64,000 bases of DNA from Mycobacterium sp. IS-3022 (lineage in GTDB: Bacteria; Actinomycetota; Actinomycetes; Mycobacteriales; Mycobacteriaceae), in contig NZ_LQIN01000001.1 in assembly GCF_001500065.1 (NCBI RefSeq), positions 62,001 through 126,000 of the forward strand, given 5' to 3'. Position 1 is the stretch's first letter; each line of letters opens with the position of its first letter. Below are positions 35,111 to 43,555 of the stretch, in pieces. The notes under the pieces were generated by a model. That model worked only from the letters and a program-made list of their open reading frames with translations, did not search any database and was not told the DNA's origin. The translations under genes were made by a program, and so were the position numbers.

Positions 35111-37260
35111 CACTGTCGCTCCGACAGTTGCCAGACATGCTCGGTGCGTCCGTCCACCTTGATTTCGCCCGCGGCAGTGAACTGTGTCGAGCCCCGCATC
35201 GCCTCGAAAACCCGGGTGGTGACGTACACGCCTGGTCGTGAGAAGCCGCTCTGCACCTGGTAAGCAAGGTTGACCGCGGCGCCCCACATGTCGTACGCGA
35301 GGCTGGTTCGACCCACCAGCCCGCTGGTCACTGTGCCCGTATCTATGCCCGCACGCAGCTGTAGGTGATTGCCCGTCTCGCCGTTGAACCGATCGATGAT
35401 GTGCTGTAGCTCAACGGCGAACTCAACCGTTCGCCGGACGTTGTCCAGCCGCGGCACGTTGAGTCCGCAGCTGGCCAGGTAGCCGTTGTGCAGCGTGCGG
35501 ACCTTCTCCACGCCCAGGTTCTCTGCCGCCCCGTCGAACTCCCGCACCAGCCGATTGACGATGGACAGAGCTTCTTCGGACGTCAGCTCGTTTGCGAGCA
35601 CATCCAAGCCGACGATGTCGGCGAAGATCACCGTGACGTCCTGGTGGTCCTGCGCGATCGTCTCGTCACCCTCGCGGTAGCGTTGCGCCACCTGCTCGGG
35701 CATCACCGACAGCAGCAGCCGGTCGTTCTCTCGCCGCTGCTCGGTGAGCAGGTCCTCCTTGATCCGCAGATTGCGGCTCATCTCGTTGAAGGCATGCGTC
35801 AGATCGCCGAACTCGTCGCGTGAGATGACCGGCAGGGCGACGTCGTAGTCGCCCGCGCTGATCCGCCGCGCGCCGCCCTCGAGTCGGCGTATCGGGCCCA
35901 CGAAAATGCGTGCCAGCAGCATCGCGGCGATACAGACCACGAAGATGATCACCGCTGTCGACAACACCAGGGTCCGAGTGAACGCCGCAACCGGGGCGAA
36001 GGCCTCCTCGGTGTCGATCTTGGCCACGATGGACCAGTTGAGCCCCGGCAAGTCGATCGGTGCGTATGCCTGCAGGGTCTCGCGTCCCTTGTAGTCGGTG
36101 TCGATCAGCGTCCCATGTTGACCCTGCAGCGCGCGCTCCGCGGCATCGGTGGTCATCGGCTGTACCAGTGTGGTGCCGTTCTGTCGGATCGCCTGCTCGA
36201 CGACTTCGACCGGCGTACCGGCCGCAACGACGTCGCGGCGGTACGCATCACGATCCTCGAGGAACAATCGAGCGTCCGACCGCATGAGATTGTCCGGCCC
36301 GACGATGACCGTCTCGCCGGTCCGGCCCAGACCCGCCGCCTCCCATTGCTGACCGAACGTCGTCACCTGGTTGAGCTTGGAGATGGGCAGTTGCAGCGCA
36401 AGGACACCCTGGATGTTCGTCGCCGGGCCGACCGGCGAAACCATCCAGGCGGCTGGCTCCTCCGAGGGCTGGTAATCGCCGAAGTCGGTGACGGCAACGT
36501 AATCGAGCGCGTTGGACGCCAGCGCCTCCTCGTAGGCATCGGTGAGGTTGCTGCCGCGATACGGGCCATTGAGGATGTTGGTACCGAGGTCGGCGCCTTT
36601 GTAGGCCGAGTAGACGACGTTGCCCGTGTCGTCGATGAGCAGGGCGTCCTCGAACTGGAATCGGCTGACCATTACGCGGAAGAACTCGTTGAACCTGGCG
36701 TTTGCCGCCGACCACGCACTGCCGTCGCGCGCGTCGTCCAGCTTGATCGCGGCGTCCCTGTCTTCGGCCCGGACGGTGTAATGCGCCTGCAGGTACCGTT
36801 GCGCATTCGATCGCGGAACCAGAGTGTCCACGTCGACCTCGGCGCCGGTGACATCACCATCGCGTGCCGCGAGAGTCTCGGTGTAGTGATCCACGATGGC
36901 CTGCTGCTGGGCTGGGCTGATACGTGCGTCATTGAGTTCAGCGAATCCCGCCCTGAACGCTCCCATTGCGTCTTCGGCGGTGCCGCCCCGCGTGTAGACC
37001 GCCAGGGAGTTCGTCAGGTTTCCTACCGTGGCCTCGAGGTGGCGAGCTTGCGAACCGCGAATCTGGGTGAGCCGGTCGAACGCGGAGTCGCGCAATGATT
37101 CGCGTCCGGACTGATAGCCGATGAATCCCACCACGGCGGCCGACAAGACACTGATCACCAGCATCATCACCAGGAGCTTGGACTGGATGCTGATGCGGGA
37201 CATGAACCGCCGTCGCGGGGTCCTCGGTTCAGGCGCAGGTTCAGGTCCGATGGCCGTCAT
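35110..37260 (-). CDS. Class III nucleotide cyclase with dCache sensor and HAMP
   Basis: 716 residues. The first membrane helix is at about 25-50, then a long extracytoplasmic dCache-like domain (about 55-410) and a second helix at about 418-442. HAMP (VGPIRRLEGGARRISAGDY) and the cyclase homology domain (about 540-715) follow. The first metal Asp548 (FADIV) and base-selecting Lys586 (EKV) are present. The second metal aspartate is Asn592 (LHNGY instead of IGDAY), and the transition-state arginine after Asn664 is Gln668. Catalysis is therefore probably weak or absent. It is translationally coupled to the channel gene. GAAGGG precedes ATG 37260. Confidence 0.86.
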   Translation of the reverse strand: MTAIGPEPAPEPRTPRRRFMSRISIQSKLLVMMLVISVLSAAVVGFIGYQSGRESLRDSAFDRLTQIRGSQARHLEATVGNLTNSLAVYTRGGTAEDAMGAFRAGFAELNDARISPAQQQAIVDHYTETLAARDGDVTGAEVDVDTLVPRSNAQRYLQAHYTVRAEDRDAAIKLDDARDGSAWSAANARFNEFFRVMVSRFQFEDALLIDDTGNVVYSAYKGADLGTNILNGPYRGSNLTDAYEEALASNALDYVAVTDFGDYQPSEEPAAWMVSPVGPATNIQGVLALQLPISKLNQVTTFGQQWEAAGLGRTGETVIVGPDNLMRSDARLFLEDRDAYRRDVVAAGTPVEVVEQAIRQNGTTLVQPMTTDAAERALQGQHGTLIDTDYKGRETLQAYAPIDLPGLNWSIVAKIDTEEAFAPVAAFTRTLVLSTAVIIFVVCIAAMLLARIFVGPIRRLEGGARRISAGDYDVALPVISRDEFGDLTHAFNEMSRNLRIKEDLLTEQRRENDRLLLSVMPEQVAQRYREGDETIAQDHQDVTVIFADIVGLDVLANELTSEEALSIVNRLVREFDGAAENLGVEKVRTLHNGYLASCGLNVPRLDNVRRTVEFAVELQHIIDRFNGETGNHLQLRAGIDTGTVTSGLVGRTSLAYDMWGAAVNLAYQVQSGFSRPGVYVTTRVFEAMRGSTQFTAAGEIKVDGRTEHVWQLSERQ

Positions 37261-37426
37261 ATGCCCTTCAACGCTAGCGGCGAAACCTGCATGGGGCAGG
37301 ACCGTCGCGAAATCAGTCGCTCGTGACGACATGAGCCAGCGGCGCTCACTGTGTGGGTCGGCCTGTTCGGGTCGGCACCGATGACATTGCCCGACGTCGA
37401 CGGTCTGAAGTGGCGTGGACGCAATA

Positions 37427-38509
37427 ATGGACCAGGTGGACCTTCCCGTGCTGCCGCCGCTCGAACCGATGCTGGCCAAGGCCCAGGCCAAGGTGCCACC
37501 CGAGGCGGGCGTGTGGTCGTACGAGCCCAAGTGGGACGGCTACCGCGCGCTGGTGTTCCGCGACGGCGACAAGGTGGTGCTGCTTTCCCGCAGCGGTAAG
37601 GACCTGGGCCGCTACTTCCCTGAGGTCCTCGAGTCGGTGCGCGAGGAATTGGCGACGCGGTGTGTGCTCGACGGTGAGATCGTCGTACCCCGCGAGATCG
37701 GCGGGCGCACACGGCTGGACTGGGAGTCGCTGAGTCAGCGTATCCACCCCGCCGTCAGCCGGATCAAGATGCTGTCCGAGCAGACGCCGGCCCACTTCAT
37801 CGGTTTCGATGCGCTTGCCACCGGCGACACGTCGTTGATGAAGGAGTCTTTCCGGGTCCGCCGCGAGGCGCTGCTCGATGCGGTGACCGAAAAGCAGTGG
37901 TGTCACGTCACCCGCACCACCGAGGATCCCGAACTAGGCGCCCAATGGCTCGAGGAGTTCGAGGGCGCCGGGCTCGACGGTGTGATCGCCAAGCGCCTCG
38001 ACGGTCCATACCTGCCGGGCAAGCGGGAGATGGTGAAGGTCAAGCACGCCCGCGACGCCGACTGTGTGGCGATCGGATACCGCATACACAAGAGCGGCGA
38101 GGGCATCGGGTCCATCTTGCTGGGCCTGTATCGCGACGATGGTGAACTCCAGATGGTCGGTGGCGCAGCGTCTTTCACAGCGAAGGACCGGCTCAAGCTG
38201 CTCGCCGAACTGGAGCCGCTGCGCGAGGGCGACCAGATGCGCGAAGGGGATCCCAGCCGGTGGAACTCGGCCGCCGACAAGCGGTGGATTCCGATCCGGC
38301 CGGAGAAGGTGTGCGAGGTGGCCTACGACCAGATGGAGGGCAACACCGTGCTCGGAGCCGGGCCGCCGGCGACATCTGGCCCGGGCCGACGTTTCCGGCA
38401 TGCGGTGAAATTCCGCCGCTGGCGTCCAGACCGGGATCCCGAGAGCTGCACGTTCGACCAGCTCGAGGTACCGCTGAACTACGACCTGTACGACGTTCTG
38501 GAGTCCTGA
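37427..38509 (+). CDS. ATP-dependent DNA ligase, second LigC type
   Basis: 360 residues from ATG 37427; GTG 37415 and GTG 37436 are alternatives. The KxDG motif EPKWDGYR carries nucleophilic Lys35. EGAGLDGVIAKRL and MVKVKHARDADCV are motifs IV and V, and the OB domain ends RWRPDRDPESCTFDQLE. An insertion of about 12 residues (NTVLGAGPPATSG) in the OB domain is absent from the paralogue at 32584. It is one base ahead of the primase-polymerase gene, so the two are surely one operon. M. smegmatis also has LigC1 and LigC2 beside PolD2/PrimC, as I recall. Confidence 0.9.
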   Translation: MDQVDLPVLPPLEPMLAKAQAKVPPEAGVWSYEPKWDGYRALVFRDGDKVVLLSRSGKDLGRYFPEVLESVREELATRCVLDGEIVVPREIGGRTRLDWESLSQRIHPAVSRIKMLSEQTPAHFIGFDALATGDTSLMKESFRVRREALLDAVTEKQWCHVTRTTEDPELGAQWLEEFEGAGLDGVIAKRLDGPYLPGKREMVKVKHARDADCVAIGYRIHKSGEGIGSILLGLYRDDGELQMVGGAASFTAKDRLKLLAELEPLREGDQMREGDPSRWNSAADKRWIPIRPEKVCEVAYDQMEGNTVLGAGPPATSGPGRRFRHAVKFRRWRPDRDPESCTFDQLEVPLNYDLYDVLES

Positions 38510-38510
38510 A

Positions 38511-39563
38511 ATGGCAACGGCTGCTGAGGAAATCGACGTCGACGGCGTCAAGGTCCGGCTGACCAACCGCGACAAGCCCTACTTCCCGAAACTCGGTAAG
38601 GAGGGCACCAAGGGCAAGCTCTTCGAGTATTACCTGTCGGTGGCTGACCGGATGGTGATGCTGTTGCGAGATCGGCCCACGCATCTGCAGCGTTTCCCCG
38701 ACGGCATCGACGGCGAGGAGATCTACCAGAAGCGGGTGCCGCAGAAGCATCCCGACTATCTGCAGACGTGCCAGGTCACCTTCCCGTCCGGCCGCACCGC
38801 CGACGCACTCAAGGTGACCCACCCATCGGCGATCGCATGGGCGGCACAGATGGGCACGATCACGCTGCATCCGTGGCAGGTGCGGTGCCCGGACACCGAG
38901 CATCCCGACGAGCTGCGCATCGACCTGGACCCGCAGCCCGGGACGGATTTCAGTGATGCCAGTTCGGTGGCGGTGGACGTGCTGAAACCGCTGCTCGACG
39001 AGTTGGGTCTGATCGGCTATCCGAAGACCTCGGGCGGTCGAGGCGTACATGTCTTCCTGCGAATCAAGACCGACTGGGACTTCATCGCGGTGCGTCGTGC
39101 AGGCATCGCGCTGGCCCGCGAGGTCGAGCGCCGGGCACCCGATGCGGTCACCACTTCGTGGTGGAAAGAAGAGCGGGGCGCGCGCACCTTCATCGACTAC
39201 AACCAGAACGCCAGAGACCGCACGTTCGCGTCGGCGTACTCGGCGCGCAAGACTCCGATCGCCACCGTGTCGACGCCCTTGACGTGGGACGAATTGCGCA
39301 CCGCCGACCCCGATGACTTCACGATCTCGACGGTGCCGGATTTCGTTGCGGGACGGTCGGATCCGTGGGCCGACATCGACAGCGATGCGCAATCGCTCGA
39401 ACCACTGTTGAAGCTGGTGAAAGCCGACGAGGAGCGCGGACTGGGTGATATGCCCTATCCGCCGAACTACCCGAAGATGCCTGGCGAACCGCCGCGCGTG
39501 CAGCCCAGCAAGAAGGTCGCATCCAACTGGGACGCCGACGGCAACCCGGTGAAACCGGACTGA
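38511..39563 (+). CDS. LigD-type primase-polymerase (PrimC/PolD2)
   Basis: 350 residues of the archaeo-eukaryotic primase superfamily, LigD polymerase subfamily, as a stand-alone protein. Catalytic motif I is DELRIDLDPQPG (about 123-134), motif II TSGGRGVHVF (about 173) and motif III RTFIDYNQN (about 226). Such enzymes add short stretches of ribo- or deoxynucleotides at gaps and hand over to LigC. No Ku gene is in the window. It starts one base after the ligase stop. Confidence 0.9.
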   Translation: MATAAEEIDVDGVKVRLTNRDKPYFPKLGKEGTKGKLFEYYLSVADRMVMLLRDRPTHLQRFPDGIDGEEIYQKRVPQKHPDYLQTCQVTFPSGRTADALKVTHPSAIAWAAQMGTITLHPWQVRCPDTEHPDELRIDLDPQPGTDFSDASSVAVDVLKPLLDELGLIGYPKTSGGRGVHVFLRIKTDWDFIAVRRAGIALAREVERRAPDAVTTSWWKEERGARTFIDYNQNARDRTFASAYSARKTPIATVSTPLTWDELRTADPDDFTISTVPDFVAGRSDPWADIDSDAQSLEPLLKLVKADEERGLGDMPYPPNYPKMPGEPPRVQPSKKVASNWDADGNPVKPD

Positions 39564-39678
39564 CGAAAACGCGCCATCGCCGGCGATGTGCTCTTAGCAT
39601 CGACGAATCGCCACCAGATGGGCACGAATTTGGATCGCCGTACGGGTCTGCGCAGCCGGCCTGGCGGCGGTCGTTGTA

Positions 39679-40332
39679 TTGAGCGGCCCGGTCGGCGTCC
39701 CTTCTGCGTGGGCCCAAACGTGTCCCGACATCGAGGTGGTGTTCGCGCGCGGGACGGGCGACCCGGTTGGTGTGGGCGCCGTGGGGCAGGCGTTCATCGA
39801 CTCGCTGCGGTCGAAAGTGGGCGACAGAACGGTGGGCCAGTACGCGGTCAACTACGCCGCCACCATGAACTTCCTGCGAGCCGCCGAGGGCGCCGCCGAC
39901 GCGAACGGTCACGTCGGGTACATGACCGCGAACTGCCCGGCCACCCGGTTGGTCCTCGGCGGCTTCTCGCAGGGCGCCGCTGTCATCGACCTGATGCTGG
40001 GCGTCACTCCCGGCCTGAGTGCCATCTCGGGGTTGGGTGCGATACCAGGCCTGGAGGCTGTGCCCGGCCTGGATCTCGGTGCCGTCGCCGCGCCGCTGCC
40101 TCCGCAAGCCGCCGACCATGTGGCCGCCGTCGCGGTGTTCGGCAACCCACTGGCCAAGATCGTCGGCCCGCTGAACGCGCTCAGCCCGGTCTATGGCGGC
40201 AGGACCATCGACCTGTGCAATGCCAACGACCCGATCTGCGGCGAGGGCGACCTGGACAACCGGGCCGCGCATCATCAGTACGTACCTGGAATGACCGATC
40301 AGGCCGCATCTTTCGTCGCCGGTCTGGTCTAG
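39679..40332 (+). CDS. Cutinase-family secreted hydrolase with disturbed 5' end
   Basis: The mature domain is intact: first disulfide Cys in TCPDIEVVFARGTGDPVG, nucleophile Ser in GGFSQGAAV, catalytic Asp in CNANDPIC and His in AAHHQYVPG. It should hydrolyse ester bonds outside the membrane. The given TTG at 39679 lies inside the signal peptide core. The open frame runs back to 39598 and encodes ARIWIAVRVCAAGLAAVVV, but has no ATG, GTG or TTG. An ATG at 39618 is one base out of frame; removing one G of the GGG at 39620-39622 would join it. It may be a frameshift, a sequencing error, or a non-standard start. The stop overlaps the convergent kinase stop (CTAG). Confidence 0.75.
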   Translation: MSGPVGVPSAWAQTCPDIEVVFARGTGDPVGVGAVGQAFIDSLRSKVGDRTVGQYAVNYAATMNFLRAAEGAADANGHVGYMTANCPATRLVLGGFSQGAAVIDLMLGVTPGLSAISGLGAIPGLEAVPGLDLGAVAAPLPPQAADHVAAVAVFGNPLAKIVGPLNALSPVYGGRTIDLCNANDPICGEGDLDNRAAHHQYVPGMTDQAASFVAGLV

Positions 40333-42419
40333 TCTCCGGTGCGCTGGACGCGTGATTCGAAATCACTGTTGAAGGGGCAGCCGCCCGTGACGGTGTAGTG
40401 CCCGCGTCCGGTGAGCAGGGTGATCGGATCCTGCGGCGGCTGCGGCAGCGGGTAGTTCAGGGTGATCTCGCGGTGAGCCGGCGCACCGTTCTTGCACTGC
40501 GAGTCCGTCGAGGTGTTGGTCAGTGTCCACTGGTTCTGTTCGAACACCAGGACTTTGACGTCGTTGGGGTTCAGCCAGTAACTCAGGCACCGCTGCCCGC
40601 TGCGCAGGCAGTACGTCTGGATGTCGAAACTCACTTCGGCGCTGCGGTTTCCGTCGACGTACGTATCGACTTCCTGATAGCGGCCGTGTAAGGCCTGCGC
40701 TGGGGACGCGACGCGCGCCGGCTGACTGGCCGGGTCGGCGACCGACACGCCGGCCTCGGGGTCACCGGTGCGGGTAAAAGTCACCGGCTGGTTACTCGCG
40801 CAACTGCCGCTGGTCGACCGGAGGACGAACTCACCCTCCAGGCTTCCGTCGGGCTGAGACTGCAGCGAGAACACCTCCCAGAGTTCGACGGGCTCGGTGC
40901 CCTGGCAGGTGCCTTGTTTCACGTTGACCGCTTCCCAACGTCCGTCGATCTCGTCGAGCACCAGAGTCGACGTCGTTGTGCGGGACCCGTTGACCTTCGT
41001 CGCCGACGCGACACATCCGCCGTCGCGGCACGCGGATCGGATCACCCATTTCTCGTTGCCGCCCTGTGCGTTTTGATAAGGCTCGCCGTTGGGCTTTGTC
41101 GGCGAACCGAATTCGACGGCGAACGTCCCGTCGAGAGGCGCATCCGGTGGTTGTGCGACGGGTCGGTTGCCGCCGTCGTCACTGATCACAGTGAGGATGG
41201 TGGCCGCGGCGGCGATGATCAGAATTACACTGATGGGCACGACGATCGCGGTCCGTCGCCACCACGGCAGCGGCGCGTCTTCGTCGGGCGTCTTGTCCGA
41301 AGAGTCGCCCGGAGGCAGCGTTTCGGCGGGGCCGACCGAATCGGCAGGCCGCTCCTGAGTCCCCGCGTATGCCTGTTCGTCATGAGCGGCAGGCGCGGCA
41401 TGGGTTGGTGCCCATGCCTTCTTCACATGCTCCGGCGGACCGGCCTGCGTGGGGTCCGCGGGCGCATCGACCTGCTCTGCAGGGCGAGCTTGGGTCGCCG
41501 CCCACGCCTGTCCCGCTTGAGCCGTACTGGCAGCTGCGGTGGGCGCGGAGACGGCGGGTCCTGCAGCTGTCGGCGCTGAATGTGGTTGTGCCGGTTGGGT
41601 GACGGCCGGATCGGTGATGGCCTTGCTTGCCGCTTGGGCGAGTTCGACGGTCGTTCCGTAGCGCTCCTCGGGGTCTTTTGCCATGCCGGCCGCGATCACG
41701 TCATCCAACTCCGGCGTCACCTCCGGCCGCGAGATCGACGGCCGCGGTGGCGGAGTCGTCAGGTGACCCGCGATCTGCTGTTCGACGCTGTCGCCGGGGA
41801 AGGGGCGGCTGGACGTGAGGCACTCATACAACACGCACGTCAACGCATAGACGTCCGCGCGGGTGTCGGTTTGGCCGGTGGTGAACCGCTCGGGCGCCAT
41901 GTATGGCCACGTGCCGACCACGTTGCCGGTGGCGGTCAGCTTGGTGTCGCCCGTCGCACGTGCAATCCCGAAATCGATCAGATACGAGAAATCGTCTTCG
42001 GCGACGAGGATGTTGGAGGGTTTGACGTCGCGATGCACGAGCCCGATCCGATGCGCGGCATGCAGCGCCGAGGCAATCTGGGCGATGATCTTCACCGCCC
42101 GTTCCGGCTCCAATGGGCCGAGCGCTAGCAGGTGTTCGAGATCCTGACCCTCGATCAACCGCATGTCGACATACAGTCGGCCTTCGATCTCGCCGAAGTT
42201 GTGAATCGGCACCACATGGGGATTGGTCAGGCCGGCGGCCGCGAAAGCCTCGTGCCGGAACCGCTGTTCGAACACCGGGTCGGCGGCGAGATGCGCCGGC
42301 AGCACCTTCACCGCGACCACACGCTGGGTGGCCGTGTCGAATGCCTTCCAGACCTCGCCCATGCCACCGCGGCCCAACAACTCGACCAATCGGTATCGGC
42401 CGAACGGCGCGCCGTCCAC
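40329..42419 (-). CDS. Membrane Ser/Thr protein kinase with disulfide-rich ectodomain (PknE/F/J-like)
   Basis: 696 residues from GTG 42419, chosen for GGGAGG upstream and the standard start before FGRYRLVELLGRGGMG. The kinase domain is at about 8-270: Gly loop, Lys38 (VAVKV), Asp131 (HRDVKPSN), DFG, and an activation loop TKLTATGNVVGTWPYMAPE. An alanine/proline-rich juxtamembrane region (270-385) precedes one membrane helix (about 389-411). The extracellular part (415-696) holds two related domains with paired cysteines (RSACRDGGCVA, and TYCLRSGQRC). It probably senses envelope state. It is divergent from the secreted cluster at 42698, which is a candidate target or partner. Confidence 0.88.
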   Translation of the reverse strand: MDGAPFGRYRLVELLGRGGMGEVWKAFDTATQRVVAVKVLPAHLAADPVFEQRFRHEAFAAAGLTNPHVVPIHNFGEIEGRLYVDMRLIEGQDLEHLLALGPLEPERAVKIIAQIASALHAAHRIGLVHRDVKPSNILVAEDDFSYLIDFGIARATGDTKLTATGNVVGTWPYMAPERFTTGQTDTRADVYALTCVLYECLTSSRPFPGDSVEQQIAGHLTTPPPRPSISRPEVTPELDDVIAAGMAKDPEERYGTTVELAQAASKAITDPAVTQPAQPHSAPTAAGPAVSAPTAAASTAQAGQAWAATQARPAEQVDAPADPTQAGPPEHVKKAWAPTHAAPAAHDEQAYAGTQERPADSVGPAETLPPGDSSDKTPDEDAPLPWWRRTAIVVPISVILIIAAAATILTVISDDGGNRPVAQPPDAPLDGTFAVEFGSPTKPNGEPYQNAQGGNEKWVIRSACRDGGCVASATKVNGSRTTTSTLVLDEIDGRWEAVNVKQGTCQGTEPVELWEVFSLQSQPDGSLEGEFVLRSTSGSCASNQPVTFTRTGDPEAGVSVADPASQPARVASPAQALHGRYQEVDTYVDGNRSAEVSFDIQTYCLRSGQRCLSYWLNPNDVKVLVFEQNQWTLTNTSTDSQCKNGAPAHREITLNYPLPQPPQDPITLLTGRGHYTVTGGCPFNSDFESRVQRTGD

Positions 42420-42697
42420 TACGCCTCCCGTGGACTGCTGCGTACCAGCGGATTCACAGTCATCACCATAAGCCGGTCCGGGGCCGCTCGTTCGCTCTTG
42501 GAATGGTTGCTCTACCTGGACACCCACCGCTGCGGCGCCGTGCGAATGTCCGGCGCCGCGGGCTAGATGCTGCGCGCATGGTTCGCAGTTGCACCAAAAT
42601 TTGCTGTTTTTGCAGTTTTCCGAATGCTCGCAACTTTCGGCTGAAACAATTCGACGATCTGACCGTTCGGGGGTCACCAGGTCAAAGGGGACAGTCG

Positions 42698-43543
42698 ATG
42701 AACTCGTCACACGAACCCAAACCGCGCTCGTCAATCGTTGTCGTGTTGGCCGCCGCTTTTGCCGTTGTCTGCGCGTGGGCAGCGGCCCCGGCGCAGGCGT
42801 TCCAGATCCAGAACCACGACCGCATCACTCGCGATGCACTGGCGCCGCTGGGAGTCGACAACGTCACCATGGGCCAGATACTCGTCGGGCCCCCGCCGGG
42901 CGCCGGCGTGGTAGGCAGCGACGCATTCTTCGCCGACGAGTTCCGCCACATCGACAACGCAAAAGACCCCGCCGACATCTGCGCCCGCACCCAGGAAGCG
43001 TGGAACTTTTTCACTCCGCTCATCCTCAGCGGCGCTCAGCCCGCCGGTCCCGGCGGCAGCGACCTCGTCGACGGGCCCGGGGCCCGCGCCGCGTTCGGCG
43101 GACTGGCCCACGCTCTGCAGGACTTCTACTCCCACTCGAACTGGGTCGAGGACAACATCGCTGTCGGCCAACTCGATCGGATGCCGCCACCGCTGATGCC
43201 GACATGCGATCCGGCGAGCCTGCCGCCCGGGCTGCAGACCGGGTTCTACGCCGTCGACAGCGACCGCCACGACCCGCTGGGCGGCTGCCCGCCCGGTGGT
43301 CCGCCGCCGGGCTTCGTCGAGTGCCACTCGACGCTGAACAAGGACGCCTGGGACACCCCCCGCGGCATGATGCTCGTGCCAGGCACCAATCCGCCGATCA
43401 ACCATTTCGACTTGGCCGCACAGCTGGCGACGAAGGCCACCGCTGACCTGTACTGGCAGATCCGCAACCTCGTCGTCAGCGATGCGGGAGAGTGCGCCGC
43501 CGCCAATCTGTTCCAGGCGGAGCGGCGTCAAGCCTGCTGGTGA
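42698..43543 (+). CDS. Secreted HET-C-like / zinc phospholipase-like protein
   Basis: 281 residues. The signal peptide ends QAFQ or AQA near residue 37. QNHDRITRDAL follows, then a central AFGGLAHALQDFYSHSNWVEDN motif (about 130-150), which resembles the HExxH-free metal-binding HAxQDxxSHSN box of HET-C and PLC-like proteins. NPPINHFDLAAQLATKAT near 245 adds a further histidine. These histidines and aspartates could form a zinc site and a phosphodiesterase active centre, but no activity is proven for such proteins in mycobacteria. AAAGGGG precedes ATG 42698. It leads a three-gene secreted cluster. Confidence 0.72.
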   Translation: MNSSHEPKPRSSIVVVLAAAFAVVCAWAAAPAQAFQIQNHDRITRDALAPLGVDNVTMGQILVGPPPGAGVVGSDAFFADEFRHIDNAKDPADICARTQEAWNFFTPLILSGAQPAGPGGSDLVDGPGARAAFGGLAHALQDFYSHSNWVEDNIAVGQLDRMPPPLMPTCDPASLPPGLQTGFYAVDSDRHDPLGGCPPGGPPPGFVECHSTLNKDAWDTPRGMMLVPGTNPPINHFDLAAQLATKATADLYWQIRNLVVSDAGECAAANLFQAERRQACW

Positions 43544-43555
43544 GAAGAGGTTGAC

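Noticed and set aside
42420..42734. Extended N-terminus of the Ser/Thr kinase
   Set aside because: The frame is open, but the kinase starts at GTG 42419 with a good Shine-Dalgarno, and the extension has no motif and is AT-richer, promoter-like DNA.
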